A DNA stretch of 64,000 nucleotides from positions 5,687,573 to 5,751,572 of the forward strand of contig CP016211.1 of the NCBI GenBank assembly GCA_001931535.1. The letters are read 5' to 3'. Below the pieces are notes generated by a model that saw only the letters and a program-made list of their open reading frames with translations, had not been told where the DNA came from and made no database searches. This document shows positions 43,294-52,476 of the stretch, piece after piece. The position numbers and the translations under genes are program-made. Every line of letters starts with the position of its first letter. Within the stretch, counting starts at the first letter, position 1. The stretch comes from Minicystis rosea. GTDB taxonomy: Bacteria > Myxococcota_A > Polyangia > Polyangiales > Polyangiaceae.

Positions 43294-43684
43294 GAGACCT
43301 CCTTTCGAGCTTCAAGATAACACCCAACATCGAGCCTGGGCCCAAACGGGATTTCGACTTCGGACATTGTCGTTCCGACAAGACATCTGAATCACGCAAT
43401 TCGACAACTGCGCACGAGCCCTCTCGGACAAGAGACGACGTCTTCACGAGGGATCTCGGCGTCACATACACGTTTACAACCATCGGCCATCATCAACGCA
43501 CGAGGGCACATGAGCTCCACACGACATCTATCGTGACGCGTTGACTTCAGGGCACGAGAGCACGTGTGTGCTTACGACAGGCGCCCGGATTCACGCGTGG
43601 TGCTTCTACAGCGCGCGCACCTGCGTTCCCACCTGACTGGGCAAAGGCACCATCGTTCCAAGCTCAGGCGCTCGGCGCGGGCGC
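43232..43684. other. Intergenic region with a TTGTCG dyad
   Basis: 453 bp between the DUF1360-like start and the 3' end of the Lon-like gene. TTGTCG (43367-43372) and CGACAA (43376-43381) form a perfect dyad with a 3-bp spacer; further CGACAA-like boxes occur near 43401-43406 and 43429-43433. Apart from this and the leader ORF nothing is recognised. Confidence 0.4.
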
Positions 43685-45379
43685 TCAATACCAGACGCGA
43701 TCGATCGCGGCTTCGAGCGCTTCATCCTCGGTGTCGAGCAGGTCGGCGTGATGTCGGGTCGCGGCGGCGTGAGCCCGGCCGAGGCCGGTGCGCGCGGCGA
43801 CGATGCGGGCGGCCGCCGCGTCGCGATCACCGGCGTCCGCGAGCGCGAGCGCGCCCTCCAAGCGCACGAGCTGCGCATGCCAGCCGGCGAGCCCGGGCCC
43901 GGTGTGATCCGATGCAGGGACGCGATCGGCGAGGGCGAGCGCCGGCCCAGGCTGCCCGGTCCGGCGCAGCGCGCGACAGAGGGCGCGTGCGAGGCTGACC
44001 TCCGGGTGCGTGTCGATGAGCGCGCGGCTCCTGAGCAGGCGCGCAAGCGAGGATGGGACGCGCAGATCGAAGATGCGCGCCTCGTCGTTCGCCCATGCGA
44101 GGGCGCCTGCGCACCGGCCCAAGGCCACGAGCCCCCGCACGATCACCGCGGCGTTGAAGCGCTCCTGCACCTCGTCGCCTGGGCGCGTGGAGAGGCCCAT
44201 CGCGCGCGTCTGCTCCGCGAACGTCGCCGCGTCGCCGGCGCGCGCCGCGTCGAGCGCGATGTAGCCGTGCGTCGCGGGCGCGACCTTGCGGAGCGCATCG
44301 CTGCGCGCATGGATGGGGAGGTTTTCGGCGCGGATGCGGGCCGCTTCGCCGAAGCGGCCCGACATGCCCACCGCCTGCGCCAACATCCCGCGACAACGCA
44401 GCTCGTTGCGGAGCTTGAGGAAGGGCGACGCGAGGCGCGCCCGGAGCGCCGCGATGGTTTCCTCGATGCGGAAGTCGTCGAGCGCGGTCGCCCAGCACTC
44501 CAGCTCGTAGCGCTCGGCGGCCTCGGCGCCGATCACCGCGCGCTCCTCGTCGAGCAGCACGCGCGCCTCCGCGTGCAGCCGCGCGGCCTCGCTGCTCTGC
44601 CCGATGTGCCGGTGGAGGGAGCCGAGCTCCAAGAGCACGCGGGCTCGATCCGCGGGCGCGAGGGCGTCGCGCGGGAGGGCCGAGAGGAGGTCGATGCCGC
44701 GATGGGAATCGCGATCGGCGTGGACGCGCTGGAGCACGGCGTCGACGTGCAGGTGCCGCACGTCGGGGGCGACGGGGCCGTCGCCGAAGACGATCGCGAA
44801 CGCCTCGGCGAGCGTCGCCGCGCGATCGGCGCCGCGCGCGAGCGGCTCGTCTGCCGGCAACAGAAGGCAGCCGACCTCGCGCTCCGCAGCGGCGATCGAG
44901 AGCTTCTCGGGCATGTGCCCGACGCGCTCGATGCCACCATCGCCGAGCGCTCCGGTCGCGAGGATCGCGGAGAGCGGCGCGCGCCGAGGTGCGTAGTGCG
45001 CGACGAACGCGAGCGCGGCCGGCAGCCCGATCGAAGATCCGGAGATGGAGATCCACTCCTCGAAATCGAACCGCAACGCAGGCAGGCTCGGCGCGCGGAG
45101 GAACGCGCGCGCGGCTTCGAGCGCGCGATCGCACGCCGCTCGGAACACTGGATCCGCCGCACGCGATCGTCCCGGTGAAGGCTGGAGCGGCACGGCCGCG
45201 CCGAGGCCATCGCCGATCGAGACGAGCGCGTAGATCCCCGGCCGCAACACCGCGTCCTCCGCGCGGAGGCGCAGGCGGTTGGCCGGCGCGCCGCGCATCG
45301 TCCCGAGGACGTTGCGCGCCGACGCGCCCGCGCCGCTCGCGAGCAACCACTGCGCGATCTCCAGGCGAGCTTCGTTCAT
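43685..45379 (-). CDS. Degenerate Lon/ChlI-like domain protein with helical repeats
   Basis: 564 aa from ATG 45379. Residues about 40-190 resemble the S16/ChlI-type beta-alpha domain of Lon and Mg-chelatase-like proteins: SISGSSIGLPAALAFVAHYA, then ILATGALGDGGIERVGHMPE and KLSIAAAEREVGCLLLPADE. The Ser of the Lon dyad has a counterpart (S116), but the Lys position is Pro157, so proteolysis is doubtful. From about residue 230 there are TPR-like Ala-rich helices (LLELGSLHRHIGQSSEAARL; LRNELRCRGMLAQAVGMSGR). It overlaps the preceding gene by 4 nt (ATGA). Third gene of an operon with a sigma factor; role unknown. Confidence 0.75.
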   Translation of the reverse strand: MNEARLEIAQWLLASGAGASARNVLGTMRGAPANRLRLRAEDAVLRPGIYALVSIGDGLGAAVPLQPSPGRSRAADPVFRAACDRALEAARAFLRAPSLPALRFDFEEWISISGSSIGLPAALAFVAHYAPRRAPLSAILATGALGDGGIERVGHMPEKLSIAAAEREVGCLLLPADEPLARGADRAATLAEAFAIVFGDGPVAPDVRHLHVDAVLQRVHADRDSHRGIDLLSALPRDALAPADRARVLLELGSLHRHIGQSSEAARLHAEARVLLDEERAVIGAEAAERYELECWATALDDFRIEETIAALRARLASPFLKLRNELRCRGMLAQAVGMSGRFGEAARIRAENLPIHARSDALRKVAPATHGYIALDAARAGDAATFAEQTRAMGLSTRPGDEVQERFNAAVIVRGLVALGRCAGALAWANDEARIFDLRVPSSLARLLRSRALIDTHPEVSLARALCRALRRTGQPGPALALADRVPASDHTGPGLAGWHAQLVRLEGALALADAGDRDAAAARIVAARTGLGRAHAAATRHHADLLDTEDEALEAAIDRVWY

Positions 45380-46440
45380 GGGCGATCGTTCGGCGGCAGC
45401 GCGATCTCGACGACGCCGCCCGCGAGCGGCAGCACCAGCACCGCGCGCCCCGCCGAAAGCAGCGTCTCGTCGGCGTGGATGGCAAACCGCTCCTCGGCCC
45501 CCGCGACGGACACCGATGCGACGACGGATCCATCCGCGCGGCGAAGCGAAGGCACCGCGCCCGGCGCGCGATCCGCCACCAGATCGATCACGAGGGTGTC
45601 GGGCGCCGACCACGACACCTGATAATCGCGCTCGTCGAGCAGCGTGATCTCCTCGTCCCGCGTCGCCGCGGCCAGCGCCACGACCGCCCCGGTGGCAGCC
45701 CGCGCCGCGTCGGTCCGCCGGCGCAGCCACCCGCGCAGCGACACGACGGTGGCCACGCGCCGTTCGCTCGCGGCCTCGTCCCAGGTCCGTTGCGCGGCGA
45801 CGAGCGCAGCGAGCATCTCGGCCGCCGCAGGGAAGCGCGCCACGAGGTGCGCGACCGCGGGCAGCGAAGCGACGGCATGGGGCGCGACGTCGGCGCCCTC
45901 GCACCACCACCAGAACGTAGCGCGATGCGCCGGCGCGATGCGGGCGAGCGCCTCGCGGCGCAGATCGTTGAGCTCGGTCAGGCGGAAGAGCGCGGGCCGC
46001 ACCAGCGACTCGAAGACGATCAACGCGCTCTCCTCGGCGGCGCCGAGCTCGGGCGCGCGCCCCAGGATCGTGGCCGCGCCCAATCGTTGGAGCTCCAACT
46101 GATCGCGCGCTCGAAACGCCTCACGCACGCCGCGCGAGAGCTCCTCGTCCGTCACGTCGCCCTTCCCCAGCGCACGCCGTTCGAGCAGATCGTGCAGCGC
46201 CACGGCGGCATCCTCGATGGCCTCGAAGCTGCCCGTGCGCGCGGGCGCCTCGGCAATCGAGCGCCCGCGATCCGCGCGTCCCTCGGCCCAGGCGATCACC
46301 TCGGCCGGCGCGCCCATCGTCACGAGGCGCCCCGCGGCCTCCAGCACGGCCGCCGCATCCATCGCCTCTGCTGCCGCGGCGAACGATCGCGAGGCTTCGT
46401 GCAGCGCCTCGGCTTCGGCCTTCCATCCGGTGCTCACCAT
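45376..46440 (-). CDS. Unknown helical protein with C-terminal beta domain, middle of sigma operon
   Basis: 354 aa from ATG 46440, overlapping the sigma gene by 7 nt and the Lon-like gene by 4 nt. Residues 1-240 are Ala/Glu/Arg-rich helices (AEALHEASRSFAAAAEAMDA; EESALIVFESLVRPALFRLT). Residues about 265-354 are beta-rich (DYQVSWSAPDTLVIDLVADR; AVLVLPLAGGVVEIALPPND). I recognise no family; no signal peptide or membrane helix. It may be an anti-sigma-like or adaptor protein for the sigma factor, but nothing in the sequence proves it. Confidence 0.7.
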   Translation of the reverse strand: MVSTGWKAEAEALHEASRSFAAAAEAMDAAAVLEAAGRLVTMGAPAEVIAWAEGRADRGRSIAEAPARTGSFEAIEDAAVALHDLLERRALGKGDVTDEELSRGVREAFRARDQLELQRLGAATILGRAPELGAAEESALIVFESLVRPALFRLTELNDLRREALARIAPAHRATFWWWCEGADVAPHAVASLPAVAHLVARFPAAAEMLAALVAAQRTWDEAASERRVATVVSLRGWLRRRTDAARAATGAVVALAAATRDEEITLLDERDYQVSWSAPDTLVIDLVADRAPGAVPSLRRADGSVVASVSVAGAEERFAIHADETLLSAGRAVLVLPLAGGVVEIALPPNDRP

Positions 46441-47102
46441 CGCCCGCCTCCCTGCGGCCGCGCGCGCTCGTGCCGATCGAGGCACTCCGCGAGCTTCACG
46501 TGGACCCGCTCGCGCAGCTTGAACACGAGCTGCTCCGCCTTCTTGGCCGCCGCCGGATCGCCGCCCTCCGCGGCCAACCCGATGCGCGCCGCCAGCTCGC
46601 GCGCGCTGAGATCGGGATCTTCCACCAGGGCGTAGAACACCTCGCGCAGGTGCTTGTGCCGGGCCAGGTGGGTGTCGGCGCACGTCTGCGCGAGCCGCAA
46701 CCGCTCTCGATGCACCACCGCCTCCTCTTGGATCGGCGCGGCCGGCATGTCCGGCGCCGGCGCGCTTGCGTCATCGCCGGCGGGCGCCGCGATCGGATCG
46801 AAGTGTCGTGCGACGTCGAGCAGGTGATGGATTGCCACCGTCTTGGCCCACGCGAGGAGCACCGCCGCAGCGGGTCGATTGCCGGGGTTGTCGGGTGGGT
46901 GTGTCAGGAGCTTCTCGAACACCCGCTGCACCACGTCGTTCTCGTCGATGCGCCCACGTCGGAGGAGCGTCTGCTGCCGCCTCGTCACGGCCCGCACCGC
47001 CGGCTCCAACGAGGGCACGAGACCGGCGATCGCCGCGCGGATCCGGGCCGGATCGCGCGCGTGCGCGGCTTCGAAGTACGCCTCGGCCGCCGTGTCGAGC
47101 AT
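46434..47102 (-). CDS. Sigma-70-like factor, first gene of the operon
   Basis: 222 aa from ATG 47102; a TTG at 47138 would add 12 residues. Residues about 30-110 look like sigma region 2 (RRQQTLLRRGRIDENDVVQR then VFEKLLTHPPDN; AVLLAWAKTVAIHHLLDVAR). Region 4 is weak (LREVFYALVEDPDLSARELA). It heads three overlapping genes, and its start lies 137 bp from the divergent RNA ligase gene, so promoters are probably shared in that gap. Confidence 0.75.
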   Translation of the reverse strand: MLDTAAEAYFEAAHARDPARIRAAIAGLVPSLEPAVRAVTRRQQTLLRRGRIDENDVVQRVFEKLLTHPPDNPGNRPAAAVLLAWAKTVAIHHLLDVARHFDPIAAPAGDDASAPAPDMPAAPIQEEAVVHRERLRLAQTCADTHLARHKHLREVFYALVEDPDLSARELAARIGLAAEGGDPAAAKKAEQLVFKLRERVHVKLAECLDRHERARPQGGGRW

Positions 47103-47239
47103 GTGCCGCGACGGTACCAAACCGGCCCAATCCGCCAAAGGATCGCGGCCATCATTTTTTCTGTCAGGTCCGGGCCGGCCGGCCGTCGGTGCAGGGAAAC
47201 CAGGTCGCCGAGCGCGACCGCGATCCCACGGCGAGCACC

Positions 47240-48211
47240 ATGGAAACGTTCCTCAAGTACCCGGACATCGTCACCCTCGACAAGCGCCCCGAGATCCTCG
47301 GCGTGAAGCAGGTCGTCGCCACCGAGAAGCTCCACGGCAGCAACTTCCGCGTGTTCTTCCCGGCCGGGATGACCTCGCTGGACGAGGTTCGCTACGGCGG
47401 CCGAAACGAGATCTTCGCGATCGGCGACGACGGCTTCTACGGCGGCAAGGCCGTGCGCTGGTTCAAGTCGCGCCCGGCGCTGTTGCAGAAGATGGTGGAG
47501 GTCTTCGCCGCACACGGCATCAGCGACGTCGCGGTCTACGGCGAGATCTGCGGCGCCGGCATCCAGAAGGGCGTGCGCTACGCCGCTTCGGACGAGGCGC
47601 TCTTCCGCGCGTTCGACATCCGCGTGGGCGAGTGCTTCGTGACCTACGACCTCTTCGTCACGCTCTGCGACGAGGCGGGCCTGCCGCGCGTGCCGGAGAT
47701 CTGGCGCGGCGAGCCGAGCCTCGCGGCGTTCGACGCCCTCCTCGAGAAGCCCTCGACGGAAGGCCTGCGCAACGGCGTCGCCGGAGAGAGCAACCTCGCC
47801 GAGGGCGTGGTGATCCGGTCGACGCCGCTCCTCCGCGACGTGTTCGGCAACTGGCTCATCATCAAGCACAAGTCGGAGGGCTTCTCCGAGACGGCGCACA
47901 AGCGGAGCGCGCGGCCCGGCGAGAAGGTGGAGAACAAAGAGCCGCTCGAATCGTTCGCCGCCACCTACGTGACGCGCGGCCGCATCCTCAACGCCGTCGG
48001 TCGCCTCCGCGACGCGGGAGCCAAGCTCGCCATGGCGATGGAAGACATCCCCGTCCTCACGCAGGCGGTCGTCGTCGATCTCCACAAGGAGGAAGAGCCC
48101 GCCTGGCATGCGCTCGTCGCCGCGGGCTTCAACGACAAGCAGATCCGTGCCGCCGTCACGCGCATCGTCGTCTCGGTGTACCGGCGCGTGCTGCTGGAAG
48201 GGATCACTTGA
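47240..48211 (+). CDS. Rnl2-type RNA ligase
   Basis: 323 aa. The nucleotidyltransferase motif I is TEKLHGSNFRV (K30), followed by motif-like segments VAVYGEICGAGIQKGVRYAA, LAEGVVIRSTPLL and WLIIKHKSEGFSE, giving the K-x-HG-S/T-N, EG and KxK-type motifs of T4 Rnl2/editing-ligase-like enzymes. It should seal 3'-OH/5'-phosphate nicks in RNA (or tRNA/mRNA breaks) using ATP via lysyl-AMP. C-terminal helical domain is present. The ribosome site is weak. Divergent from the sigma operon; not linked to a kinase or phosphatase here. Confidence 0.92.
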   Translation: METFLKYPDIVTLDKRPEILGVKQVVATEKLHGSNFRVFFPAGMTSLDEVRYGGRNEIFAIGDDGFYGGKAVRWFKSRPALLQKMVEVFAAHGISDVAVYGEICGAGIQKGVRYAASDEALFRAFDIRVGECFVTYDLFVTLCDEAGLPRVPEIWRGEPSLAAFDALLEKPSTEGLRNGVAGESNLAEGVVIRSTPLLRDVFGNWLIIKHKSEGFSETAHKRSARPGEKVENKEPLESFAATYVTRGRILNAVGRLRDAGAKLAMAMEDIPVLTQAVVVDLHKEEEPAWHALVAAGFNDKQIRAAVTRIVVSVYRRVLLEGIT

Positions 48212-48310
48212 TCCCACGAGCGCTCGATGGCGCGGCCCCGTCGCAACGCAGCATCGTCACGATGCTCGGCAACGGGGTCGCGCTCGCGAACCGCAGCGCT
48301 CGCCGATCGG

Positions 48311-49681
48311 TCACCGCCGCGAGAAGCGCACCTTGATGCCGCTCTTCGGGCTCGGGACCGGGATGTGGTTCATCCGCAGATCCTGATCGGGCAGAAGCTC
48401 CCAGCGATACCCGCGGAGCATCAACGCGACGATCACGCTCATCTCGACCATCGCGAGGTGCTGCCCGAGGCACACGCGCGGGCCGCCGCCGAAGGGCACG
48501 TAGGGGCACGCCTCGCGCTTGTGCTCGGCGCGTTCAGGGCCGAAGCGATCGGGATCGAAACGTTCGGGATCGGTCCACGGTGTGCTCGCGTGGTGCGTGC
48601 CGGCGAGGCACAGGGCCACCGTCCAATCCTTGGGAATGCGATAGCCGGCGCAGGCCACGTCCTGCGTGGTGGCCCGCGTGGCGTTGGCCACGGGCGTGAT
48701 GAAGCGCATCGCCTCCTGAACCGTCTGGTTGAGGTACGGCATCGACTTCAGGTGATCGAGCGTGAGCCCGCCCTCGATGGCGATGCCGTCCTGCTCCTCG
48801 CGGCAACGACGAAGCACGTCGGGATGTTGCGCGAGCAAGAGGAGCAAATTGCCGGTGGCGGAGATGGTGGTGTCCTGACCGGCGATCATGAGGTTCATGA
48901 TCTCGTCCACGATCGCCTGCCGCGAGAGCGGCCGGTTCGCGTCGTCGCGCACCGAGAGCATGCCCGCGAGCACGTCGTCGGGCTGCGTCGCGAGCTTCAT
49001 CCGCCGATCGACCACCGCGCCGAGGAGCGCGCCAATCTCGCGCTTGGCCGCGAGCGCCCGGCCGAACGCTGTGCCCGGCAGATCGAGCGGTATGGGCACG
49101 ACGAGGCCGGCGAACCAATCGTGGCAGAGGCGGCCGAGGCGCGCTTGATCGACGGGCTCGTCGCTCAGGATGAGCGTGCTCAAGATCTCCAGGATCATCG
49201 CCCGCACGGCGGGGACGATCGTCAGCACACCGCTCTGCTCGGACCAGCGCGCGAGGTGCTTCTTCGCGATCGCCTCCATGGTCGGGACGAACCCACGCAT
49301 CGCATTGAACGCAAAGTGCGGCCCGAGCACGCGCCGCCGCTCCTTGTGGACCTCGCCGACGAGCAGGTTGGTCCCCTCGGCGCCGAAGAGGCGGCGCATG
49401 CTGTAAGGCCAGCGCTGTTGCAGATACTTGTTCTCGCCGGCGAAGCTGAACCGCAGCGCATCCGATCCGATCAGGAACACCATCGGCGCTCCGAGGAGGT
49501 GCGTGCGGAACACGTTGCCGTGCCGGCGGTACCGGCGCCCGATGAACTCGGGCGGGGACCGCAGGTATTCGAGCGTCTCGCCGAGGAGCGGGAGCCCGAA
49601 GGATCCAGGCGGGAGCGGAAGGCGGGCGATGTCGCCGGCCGAAGGTTGGGGATAGATGACGCTGCTCACCGGTGCGGTCAT
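48311..49681 (-). CDS. Cytochrome P450
   Basis: 456 aa. All family marks are present: I-helix oxygen-activation motif AGQDTTISA, the ExxR motif (EAMR), the PERF-like segment DPERFDPDRFGP and the haem-binding loop PFGGGPRVCLGQHLA with the axial Cys near residue 400. The overall pattern (LPLPPGSFGLPLLGETLEYL N-terminus) is that of CYP120/CYP51-like bacterial P450s acting on terpenoid or lipid substrates. Substrate unknown; no ferredoxin adjacent. TGGAGAC precedes ATG 49681. Confidence 0.95.
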   Translation of the reverse strand: MTAPVSSVIYPQPSAGDIARLPLPPGSFGLPLLGETLEYLRSPPEFIGRRYRRHGNVFRTHLLGAPMVFLIGSDALRFSFAGENKYLQQRWPYSMRRLFGAEGTNLLVGEVHKERRRVLGPHFAFNAMRGFVPTMEAIAKKHLARWSEQSGVLTIVPAVRAMILEILSTLILSDEPVDQARLGRLCHDWFAGLVVPIPLDLPGTAFGRALAAKREIGALLGAVVDRRMKLATQPDDVLAGMLSVRDDANRPLSRQAIVDEIMNLMIAGQDTTISATGNLLLLLAQHPDVLRRCREEQDGIAIEGGLTLDHLKSMPYLNQTVQEAMRFITPVANATRATTQDVACAGYRIPKDWTVALCLAGTHHASTPWTDPERFDPDRFGPERAEHKREACPYVPFGGGPRVCLGQHLAMVEMSVIVALMLRGYRWELLPDQDLRMNHIPVPSPKSGIKVRFSRR

Positions 49682-49938
49682 GGAGTCTCCAGTCGCGCGC
49701 AGCCCGCGTGGATCCGAGTGCGCAGACGAGGCGAATCGTAGCCAGAACCGAGGACGATGCGCATCGTCGATCCAAACCCGAGCCCGGATCCGTCGCGCGC
49801 GGTCGGTTGGGAGAAGCGTGGGACGATCGCCATCCCGTCGCGCACGCACGGATCGTCGCCGGCCAGCCTGCGTGGCGACCGGCGACGGCGTGCCGTTTCG
49901 CTACGCTCCCTGCGGCCTGAGCTCCCGGCGCGCCGCGC
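49682..49938. other. Intergenic region upstream of the P450 gene
   Basis: 257 bp between the P450 start (minus) and the end of the next minus-strand gene. No gene, repeat or clear terminator recognised; presumed P450 promoter. Confidence 0.3.
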
Positions 49939-51141
49939 TCAAGGCTTCTCGGTGACGATCGCTTGCCCGAATTGGTATTCGATTCGAATCTCGCCCGCCG
50001 CCTCTCCCCGCTTCATGGGGAAGGTCACGACGTGGCGCGGGGGCTCGCCGGCAGCGGCGCGCGGGCGGGCTTCGTCTTTGGCCGCCGGCTCGCCCAAATC
50101 CGAGACCGCCGTCTTGCTGCGATTGGAGAGCTGCGCGACGCGCTCACAGAGCTCGGCGACCACCACGAGGCTTCCGCCTGCGCCTCCATCGGAAGGCGCA
50201 GAGACACGCGCGAGCACGAGATCCTCGTGACCGACGGGATGCCAGCGCCAAGCCTTCTCGACGGTGTACTCGCCGCCGTCGTCGGTCTTGAGCTTCCCAT
50301 TCCGCATCGCCGACTGCACGCGCGCCGCGAGGGCCGCATCGAGCGGCTCGACGGGCTCGAGCGCCGGCCGCGCGTCGTGATCGATCTGCACCTTGCCTGC
50401 GTTCTCGGGCCCGCCGCAGCAGCGGAAACCGATCTTCGCATCGCCCTGCGCAGGCGGCGCCGCGCGCACCGCCGAGCAACGCAGGTGGGCGAAAGGCTGA
50501 TCACCAAAGCCACCTCGCAGCACGGCGCTCCCCGCACCGTCGGTGTCTCTCTCCCAGGCGCTCGACGTCCACTCGAACGCGAACCCGTGCATGGCATGGA
50601 CGCCGAACGCGCTCACGCACCCATCGAGCGCACCGACCGGGCCGCCGTTCGGCGTGGTGCCCTGGGTGCTCGAGCACTTCTTCACATCGAAGCGATCGCC
50701 ATATTCATACCGCGTGTTCCGCGGCCCCTTGCACGCGCGCTCCCACTCCAAATCCGTGCACAGCCGGCGCCCTCGTGCCTTGCAGAGCGCCGCCGCCTCG
50801 TCCCGCGATATCGATGTCTGCGCCGGCTTGGCAGGATCGTTCGGATAGGGATACGCATCGATGGAGAACTCGCCCATGTCGATGGACGCCCCACCGAGCT
50901 CCTCACTCGGCAGCCGCGGGTGATCGCCGCACGCCGTGCCCGCGGTCAGCTTGCCCGCAGGGATCGTCACCACCGGCCCAGCCGACGCGGCCGGCGCGCT
51001 CGTCGCAGCAGCCGTCACCACCGGCGGAGCGCTCGCCCGCCCGCTCGGCGCGGCGGTCGTGGTGGCCTCTGGTGATGACTTGGAACCGCATGCGGCCACG
51101 AACCACAGCGCCGCGACGGCAACGGGGGAGTTGAGCTTCAC
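49939..51141 (-). CDS. SUMF1/FGE-like lipoprotein
   Basis: 400 aa from GTG 51141. Lipobox LWFVAACGS is followed by an Ala/Thr/Pro linker. Residues about 100-290 resemble the formylglycine-generating enzyme/sulfatase-modifying-factor fold: FSIDAYPYPN, EAAALCKARGRRLCTDLEWE, HGFAFEWTSSAW, SAVLRGGFGD, IGFRCCGG. In such non-enzymatic paralogues the fold acts as a binding scaffold; the active-site cysteines of true FGE are not confirmed. About 110 extra C-terminal residues are of unknown role. Probably anchored in the envelope. Confidence 0.85.
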   Translation of the reverse strand: MKLNSPVAVAALWFVAACGSKSSPEATTTAAPSGRASAPPVVTAAATSAPAASAGPVVTIPAGKLTAGTACGDHPRLPSEELGGASIDMGEFSIDAYPYPNDPAKPAQTSISRDEAAALCKARGRRLCTDLEWERACKGPRNTRYEYGDRFDVKKCSSTQGTTPNGGPVGALDGCVSAFGVHAMHGFAFEWTSSAWERDTDGAGSAVLRGGFGDQPFAHLRCSAVRAAPPAQGDAKIGFRCCGGPENAGKVQIDHDARPALEPVEPLDAALAARVQSAMRNGKLKTDDGGEYTVEKAWRWHPVGHEDLVLARVSAPSDGGAGGSLVVVAELCERVAQLSNRSKTAVSDLGEPAAKDEARPRAAAGEPPRHVVTFPMKRGEAAGEIRIEYQFGQAIVTEKP

Positions 51142-51325
51142 GCCGCGCGGTGTCGGCCGGCGCCGGCGCGTCGTCAACGGCCTTTGCGGATCAACCACCC
51201 TCCGCTGCGAGGCGGCTCGCCCCTTTGGCCTCTTGGCGCGCGCGACGCACGCGCCGGTGAGAAAGCGAGACGCTCCCTCAACGCTCCTGCATCTGCATGG
51301 GAGCAAAGGATGCTGCGAACGGAGC

Positions 51326-51664
51326 CTACTCGATGCTCAGGAGCACCTGCCAAAGCGACCCCGTATCGACTTCGGGCTCCCAAGGCCGGAGGGAGACGAG
51401 CCGCAGCCACCCCCTCCCGCCTTCGCCTGCCGTGAACGTGATCTCTTCGATGCCCCCGCCTCCCACGGCGCCATCGGGAGCGGGGTCGCGGGTGTACGCG
51501 TGACGCGTCAGCCGAACGAAGGAGTCATCGAGCCCAGCGATGAAGTGCCAGCCATATCCCGTCGACCGGCTCGCCGGCAGCCGCACGATGATTGTGCCAC
51601 CGGCCGCGACCGACACTTCCTTTCCCTTGTCGGACTCTGTCAGGATCAATTCGTTCGCGCTCAT
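51326..51664 (-). CDS. Chagasin-type cysteine protease inhibitor (I42)
   Basis: 112 aa from ATG 51664, which has GGAGG six nt upstream; an ATG at 51670 lies directly on the Shine-Dalgarno. The three inhibitory loops of the I42 family are visible: SRSTGYGWHF (NPTTG-like), GGGGIEEITF (GxGG) and LRPWEPE (RPW). No signal peptide is evident. It would block papain-like cysteine proteases. Stand-alone gene. Confidence 0.9.
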   Translation of the reverse strand: MSANELILTESDKGKEVSVAAGGTIIVRLPASRSTGYGWHFIAGLDDSFVRLTRHAYTRDPAPDGAVGGGGIEEITFTAGEGGRGWLRLVSLRPWEPEVDTGSLWQVLLSIE

Positions 51665-51846
51665 GTCCATCCTCCGGAGATGCGGAGACGAGCGTACGCC
51701 GCTCGAGCGATCGATACGACGAGATTGTGTTTTGGGTGCGCGCGCCGCTCGGTGTGAGCACGGATGCCCCCGGCGCTCGAGGACGACCTCCAGAATCTCG
51801 ATCGATCTCGTCACATTTGCCAGCGCCATCCGGTCATCCGGGGGAC

Positions 51847-52476
51847 ATGAAAATCTTCATCCTCGGCGCGACCGGCAGAACCGGCAAACACATCCTCGAT
51901 CTCGGCCTCTCCCGGGGCCATCAGCTCACCGCCTTCGTGCGCTCTCCGCAGAAGATCACGCGCCGCGAGCGCGCGCTCACCGTGGTCTCCGGCGATCCGC
52001 TCCAAGCCGATCGGCTCGCGGAGGCGCTCGCGGGGCACGACGCCGTGCTCTCCGCGGTCGGTCCCTCTCCACGCGAAGCCTTTCGACCGAGCACCCTGAG
52101 CACGGAGTGCGCCGCCAGCACCGTGGCCGCGATGACGATGGCCGGCGTCGATCGCCTCGCCATCATCTCCGCGGCGCTCCTGTTTCCGGACGATCGCCTC
52201 AGCTTCAAATTCTTCCGGTGGTTCATCCGCCATCACCTGCGCGACCTCACGGCCATGGAGACGGTCGTGCAAGCGAGCGATTGCGCCTTCACCATCGCTC
52301 GGCCTCCACGGCTCGTGGACACGCCCGACGAGGCTTATCGGAGCGAGCCCGAGGCGCTCCCCGCGGGCGCGGACGTCATGTCTTTCCGCGCCGTCGCCGC
52401 GTTCATGCTCGATTGCGTCGAGCAACGGTCCCACGCCCGCGCCGTCGTCGGTCTCGGTGCAGGAGGTCGCGCATGA
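51847..52476 (+). CDS. NAD(P)-binding atypical short-chain reductase/epimerase-like
   Basis: 209 aa. MKIFILGATGRTGKHILDLG is the Rossmann GxTGxxG motif; GHDAVLSAVGPSP and DRLAIISAALLF are SDR-like strands. GGGG lies just before ATG 51847. It overlaps the next gene by 4 nt (ATGA). It is the first gene of a three-gene unit ending in an ECF41 sigma; such sigmas are known to sit beside oxidoreductases, epimerases or CMD-family genes, which they usually control. Confidence 0.88.
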   Translation: MKIFILGATGRTGKHILDLGLSRGHQLTAFVRSPQKITRRERALTVVSGDPLQADRLAEALAGHDAVLSAVGPSPREAFRPSTLSTECAASTVAAMTMAGVDRLAIISAALLFPDDRLSFKFFRWFIRHHLRDLTAMETVVQASDCAFTIARPPRLVDTPDEAYRSEPEALPAGADVMSFRAVAAFMLDCVEQRSHARAVVGLGAGGRA

